Part shown: one piece after another, positions 60,739-64,000 of the stretch
Layout: each line of letters begins with the position of its first letter
Position numbering within the stretch: position 1 is the stretch's first letter
Source of the DNA: Chryseobacterium cucumeris
Lineage (GTDB): Bacteria > Bacteroidota > Bacteroidia > Flavobacteriales > Weeksellaceae
NCBI RefSeq assembly: GCF_016775705.1
Contig: NZ_CP068760.1
Coordinates: forward strand, 1,612,001-1,676,000
Direction: 5' to 3'
Length of the DNA: 64,000 nt
Notes under the pieces: model-generated
What the model saw: the letters and a program-made list of their open reading frames with translations, nothing else
Database searches by the model: none
Told to the model about the DNA's origin: nothing
Made by a program: the position numbers and the translations under genes

Positions 60739-61329
60739 TTAATCAATAACTTCCTCAAGCCAATCAAGATACCAACGTTCAAAAGATATTGCCAAGCCAT
60801 CATCATCCAGTAAAGGATTTATGCCTCCATAATCAGCTCTGTCATCAGTCCAAATTTTTCCACGTTCACTTCCGTTTACAACCAAAAGATATGTACATCC
60901 ATGCCCAATATGACAAATCTGTAAACATCCATTTATATGGCCAGTATCCATATATGGATTTAATTGGTCTTCATTTGGCCGCTCTCCACCATCCCAATCA
61001 ATATCAAAAATCCAATCTTCATTCCAGCTTTCAGAATAAGGAAAAGGTATTGATAAATCAATCGCAGGTTTTGTTCTGAGCTTAAAGTCAATCATTGATT
61101 CCTGTAATGATAAAAGGCCATAATCAGGCCCAATGCAACCATTCCCTATTTTCGTAATAAAATCTCTGTAATCTTCAGGAAACTTAATTTTATTGTTATT
61201 TTCAATAGAAAAAACTTCTGATTCGGGGATAACAGGATTAAGAAAAAACTCTTTTGGTACTATTGTATTCAATTTCCCTGGATTGGCTTTAAGAAAATTT
61301 AATTTTTCTTTTATGTAATTTATGTTCAT
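60739..61329 (-). CDS. SMI1/KNR4 (SUKH)-family protein, probable immunity protein to the Rhs toxin tip
   Basis: 196 residues. The SUKH pattern is visible: an N-terminal helix, IPESEVFSIENNNKIKFPEDYRDFITKIGNGCIGPDYGLLSL (74 onward), typical of FPxxYxxFLxxxGNG, then WIFDIDWDGGER, LQICHIGHGCTYLLVVNGSERGKIWTDDRADYGGI and a closing helix ISFERWYLDWLEEV. SUKH proteins are the most common immunity family next to nuclease and deaminase toxins. It starts 17 bp after the Rhs stop, which makes it the first candidate for the cognate antidote. Confidence 0.88.
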   Translation of the reverse strand: MNINYIKEKLNFLKANPGKLNTIVPKEFFLNPVIPESEVFSIENNNKIKFPEDYRDFITKIGNGCIGPDYGLLSLQESMIDFKLRTKPAIDLSIPFPYSESWNEDWIFDIDWDGGERPNEDQLNPYMDTGHINGCLQICHIGHGCTYLLVVNGSERGKIWTDDRADYGGINPLLDDDGLAISFERWYLDWLEEVID

Positions 61330-61346
61330 TATATACTATATAGTAT

Positions 61347-63998
61347 TTATTTATATCCTTTAAATGTAACTTCACCACCTTCCCATTTATAAGATATATC
61401 CATTTCATGTTTATTTGCGAAAGCTTCAAGTCCCTTCAAACATCTATCGCAGGGAGGCAAAGTAGATAGCTGTCCTTTTCCTCCTTTTGTCATTTGTCCC
61501 ATTGATATAATTTCCAAATTAGTTCCTTTTAAATTCCCTCCTTTAGTGCTTTCCAAATGTTCTAATAATTTTGCCTCACTATGTCCTCTAGCTCCAAAGC
61601 CATTAAAAGGAGCTTTTGATGACCCCGGAGTACTATACCATGAATAACCACCTTTAGGAGTTGTTACAGGAACTCCATCAAGGGAACCTATTACTTCATG
61701 TAAACCAAAAACATCAATCCAAGCATTTGTATCTTTCACATATCCATATAGTGTAGGATTATTTCCTAAAAGACCTATTGGATCTTTACTTATATAATTT
61801 CCGCTTTGAATATCATAGTATCTAAAACGATTATAATAAAGCCCATCTATTTCTACATCTTCATACTGCCCAAGCTGTCTAAAAGGAATAAAATATCTAT
61901 TTCCTTTTAAGTTTTTAAGGTTTCCATAGGCATCATATTCTGTACTCCATACGGTTTGCTCTCCTTCATCAAAAGCCTGAACAGGTCTGCCTATATAGTC
62001 AGAAACAATGCAGTAACTTTCTCCATTGATAATTTTGGCACATGGTATATAGGAATATCGCTCATACACCCAGGTCACCACATTCTCCACAGGTTCTTTT
62101 CCAACGCTGACATTTCCGTCATCATCTACAACCGTTACAGGAACTTCTTCTGCATCATAGCTCCATTCATGCAGGAGAACGTTACCATCCCAAATATAAC
62201 GAGTTATTTTCTTCAGACCAATTTTTGAGGTTCTTCTTCCGAGGGCATCATACTCAAAACTTACTTCTTTCCCGTCGGGGCGCTTTACTTTGGCCAGCAT
62301 TCCGTTGGCATTCCAGGAATATGCCCAGTCTCCGGCAGACCATTCCGGGCTTTGAATTTCTGTTGGAGAGTCTTCGGTTACATTGGGTAAATCGGCTCCA
62401 TCCGGCAGTTTCGGGCTATTCAGCCAATCTGAAGCAATGGTTTTATAATAAGGATGTGTATTCTCTTGTTCTTCTTTATGCTCCGGCTTGGCATCGTTGA
62501 TTGGCCGTTTACTTTTTAACAATAAATTTCCTTCTTCATCGTAATGGTAGAACCAGTTTTTATCACGCATCAGCTTTCCTCCTTTGTCGTAGACGCGGTC
62601 AGTCTGCCGGGCGCTTTCATATAAACATCCCGTAGCATCCGGATTTTTGTACTGCACCTCTCCGTTCGAATATTCTGCAGCAACAAGGCTTCCGAAAGCA
62701 TCGTAATCAAATCTTGTTCTTCCGCCCGTCACCCTGTCCAGGGTATGCAGCAACCGGTTTCCGGCTCCCCAGCTGTAGTCTTTATGGAAGGTAGTATTGG
62801 TTTTATTCACTGTTACTTTCTGACTTACCGGCATTCCGATATGGTCAAATTCAAAAATGCTTTCCACCCCGCCGGTCATTTCACGGGAATGCATCTGCCC
62901 ATTCCGGCTGATCTCAAGATTCATCTGCCAGGGTGCATGCACTTCCGGAGTTGCGGCAGTTACCGTTTTAAGCTGTCCCAGATCATTATAAGAATAGTCT
63001 ACTTCGGCTCCCAGACTGCTTTTCAAACCGATCAGATTTGCCTGACTGTCATATTCATATTGAATCGTATGCTCACCCTGTTTTTCACTGGTGACCTGTC
63101 CTAATTTATTTCTCTGAAAAGCGACACTGCTGTTTTCATTATCTGCTTTAACCAATAATCCTGAAGTGTCATACTGATAGGCTTCCCAGGTTCCGTCGGG
63201 ATAATGGGTCTGTGTCAATCTTCCGCCCAGATCATATTCATGAAAAATATCTTTTCCCTGAGACGTCCTGGTTTGGGTAACCATTCCGTCTTTATCTCTT
63301 ACAAAGAACTTTTTCTGGCCGTCAAACCCTATTTCACCAATGATATCATTATTATTATTTCTTTCAAAAGAATAGACTTCTCCTTTCTCATTGGTAATGC
63401 TCATTAAATTTTCATAAGCATCATACCCGAAAAACAATGTTTCTTCTTTTTTATGGGAAAGAGCATTCCTGCGGACCTGACGTTTTAGGCTTCCCATCGG
63501 CGTATAGCTCATGAGCCATTCTGCACGCCCGTCGGTAGCATACACCGGAAGATCATAGGCATCATAACGGAATTTTAACGGGAATTGCCCCTGCTCGCTC
63601 ACTTCAACCACTCTTCCCATTTTATCCCTGTTCCAGAGGGTTCTGTTCAAAGGGCCCGGACTGAACACCGTCAGCCTTCCATACTCATCATATTTCCAGT
63701 ACTGCTCGGCTCCGGCAGTGTTGGTGAGCTGAGTAAGCTGGCCTCTCTGGTTATATTTATAATAAGTAGCAATCTCTTCTCTGCTGCTTCTTTCAGGAAT
63801 TCTTTCACCGTCTGCATATTCATAGTATACACTTTCTTCAGCAGGGTCGGTATAGCTGATCAGTTTTCCCTCTTCATCATAACTCCACGTTTCCGAAGCT
63901 CCCGAAGGAGAGAAACGGGCAATTACCTGTCCGAATTCATTGTATTGATAATGGTATTCTTCTCCATCCGGGGTATGGAAGATTTTAATATTTCCCAT
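61347..63998 (-). CDS. Rhs-repeat polymorphic toxin with C-terminal deaminase-like tip, 5' end cut by the window edge
   Basis: At least 883 residues; the frame reaches the window edge, so the N-terminus is missing and the protein is probably larger. Residues 1-700 are YD/Rhs repeats (YDEEGKLISYTD, YDAYGNLKNLKG). The Rhs core ends with RYFIPFRQLGQYEDVEIDGLYYNRFRYYDIQSGNYISKDPIGLLG, and WIDVFGL closes the conserved part. The variable tip is about 117 residues (767-883) with GHSEAKLLEHL (His806-x-Glu808) and PPCDRCLKGLEAF (Cys850-x2-Cys853). That is the H-x-E...P-C-x2-C zinc site of the cytidine-deaminase superfamily, known in polymorphic toxins. Targets may be DNA, RNA or nucleotides; I cannot tell. 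By eye the tip and downstream genes are more AT-rich than the core, consistent with tip exchange. Confidence 0.88.
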   Translation of the reverse strand: MGNIKIFHTPDGEEYHYQYNEFGQVIARFSPSGASETWSYDEEGKLISYTDPAEESVYYEYADGERIPERSSREEIATYYKYNQRGQLTQLTNTAGAEQYWKYDEYGRLTVFSPGPLNRTLWNRDKMGRVVEVSEQGQFPLKFRYDAYDLPVYATDGRAEWLMSYTPMGSLKRQVRRNALSHKKEETLFFGYDAYENLMSITNEKGEVYSFERNNNNDIIGEIGFDGQKKFFVRDKDGMVTQTRTSQGKDIFHEYDLGGRLTQTHYPDGTWEAYQYDTSGLLVKADNENSSVAFQRNKLGQVTSEKQGEHTIQYEYDSQANLIGLKSSLGAEVDYSYNDLGQLKTVTAATPEVHAPWQMNLEISRNGQMHSREMTGGVESIFEFDHIGMPVSQKVTVNKTNTTFHKDYSWGAGNRLLHTLDRVTGGRTRFDYDAFGSLVAAEYSNGEVQYKNPDATGCLYESARQTDRVYDKGGKLMRDKNWFYHYDEEGNLLLKSKRPINDAKPEHKEEQENTHPYYKTIASDWLNSPKLPDGADLPNVTEDSPTEIQSPEWSAGDWAYSWNANGMLAKVKRPDGKEVSFEYDALGRRTSKIGLKKITRYIWDGNVLLHEWSYDAEEVPVTVVDDDGNVSVGKEPVENVVTWVYERYSYIPCAKIINGESYCIVSDYIGRPVQAFDEGEQTVWSTEYDAYGNLKNLKGNRYFIPFRQLGQYEDVEIDGLYYNRFRYYDIQSGNYISKDPIGLLGNNPTLYGYVKDTNAWIDVFGLHEVIGSLDGVPVTTPKGGYSWYSTPGSSKAPFNGFGARGHSEAKLLEHLESTKGGNLKGTNLEIISMGQMTKGGKGQLSTLPPCDRCLKGLEAFANKHEMDISYKWEGGEVTFKGYK

Positions 63999-64000
63999 TT

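Overview
The window looks like a chromosomal segment of a Bacteroidota/Flavobacteriia bacterium, most likely Chryseobacterium or a close relative (inferred from protein style, not from a database search). Supporting signs are a SusC/SusD pair, a type IX secretion sorting domain, signal peptides ending in AQ, AT-rich intergenic DNA, weak Shine-Dalgarno sites and promoters with the Bacteroidota -7 element TAnnTTTG. No transposase, phage gene or CRISPR array was seen.

About 57 kb is one very large glucuronoarabinoxylan utilisation region. From the left: a galactokinase gene cut by the window edge, an AraC regulator and a small secreted protein on the + strand. Then comes a leftward operon (12565 to 2603) for xylo-oligosaccharides: GH127/GH146 beta-L-arabinofuranosidase, SGNH acetylesterase, GPH-family symporter, GH10 xylanase, cytoplasmic GH43 and GH67 alpha-glucuronidase. 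Next are a rightward Nudix-type regulator (AraR-like) and a rightward GH5 lipoprotein with a ricin-type lectin domain, which looks like an insertion. The leftward arabinose operon follows (araB-araD-araA, lipoprotein aldose epimerase, sodium/sugar symporter), then a GH3-GH51 operon. A block of secreted enzymes comes next: GH30 with T9SS tail, GH115, SGNH esterase, GH97, GH43-CBM6, CE1 esterase and two more GH43. After these lie the glucuronate genes (exuT-like transporter, eda, kdgK, uxaC, uxuB, uxuA), susD/susC, xylA, xylB and a second Nudix-type regulator (XylR-like).

Together these genes give a complete route. Surface and periplasmic enzymes strip acetyl, feruloyl, arabinosyl and (methyl)glucuronosyl groups and cut the xylan chain. 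SusCD, GPH, SSS and MFS carriers import the products. Arabinose and xylose are isomerised, phosphorylated and, for arabinose, epimerised towards the pentose phosphate pathway. Glucuronate goes through fructuronate, mannonate and KDG to pyruvate and glyceraldehyde-3-phosphate. Two short sequence motifs appear to tie the transcription units together. A 19-bp palindrome AARTGT-N7-ACAYTT occurs five times, upstream of galK, araB, GH3, the first Nudix gene and, more distantly, the second. A looser CCTTATCATA-type motif lies near the GH127 operon, GH5, the GH43 block and the second Nudix gene. I infer arabinose (AraR) and xylose (XylR) repressors respectively.

The right end changes character. A decayed AraC fragment and a tRNA-Ser(UGA) gene are followed by a leftward polymorphic-toxin cassette: an Rhs protein cut by the window edge whose C-terminal tip has deaminase-like zinc motifs, then three small genes in the immunity position (SUKH/SMI1 type, HEAT-like, and one not recognised).
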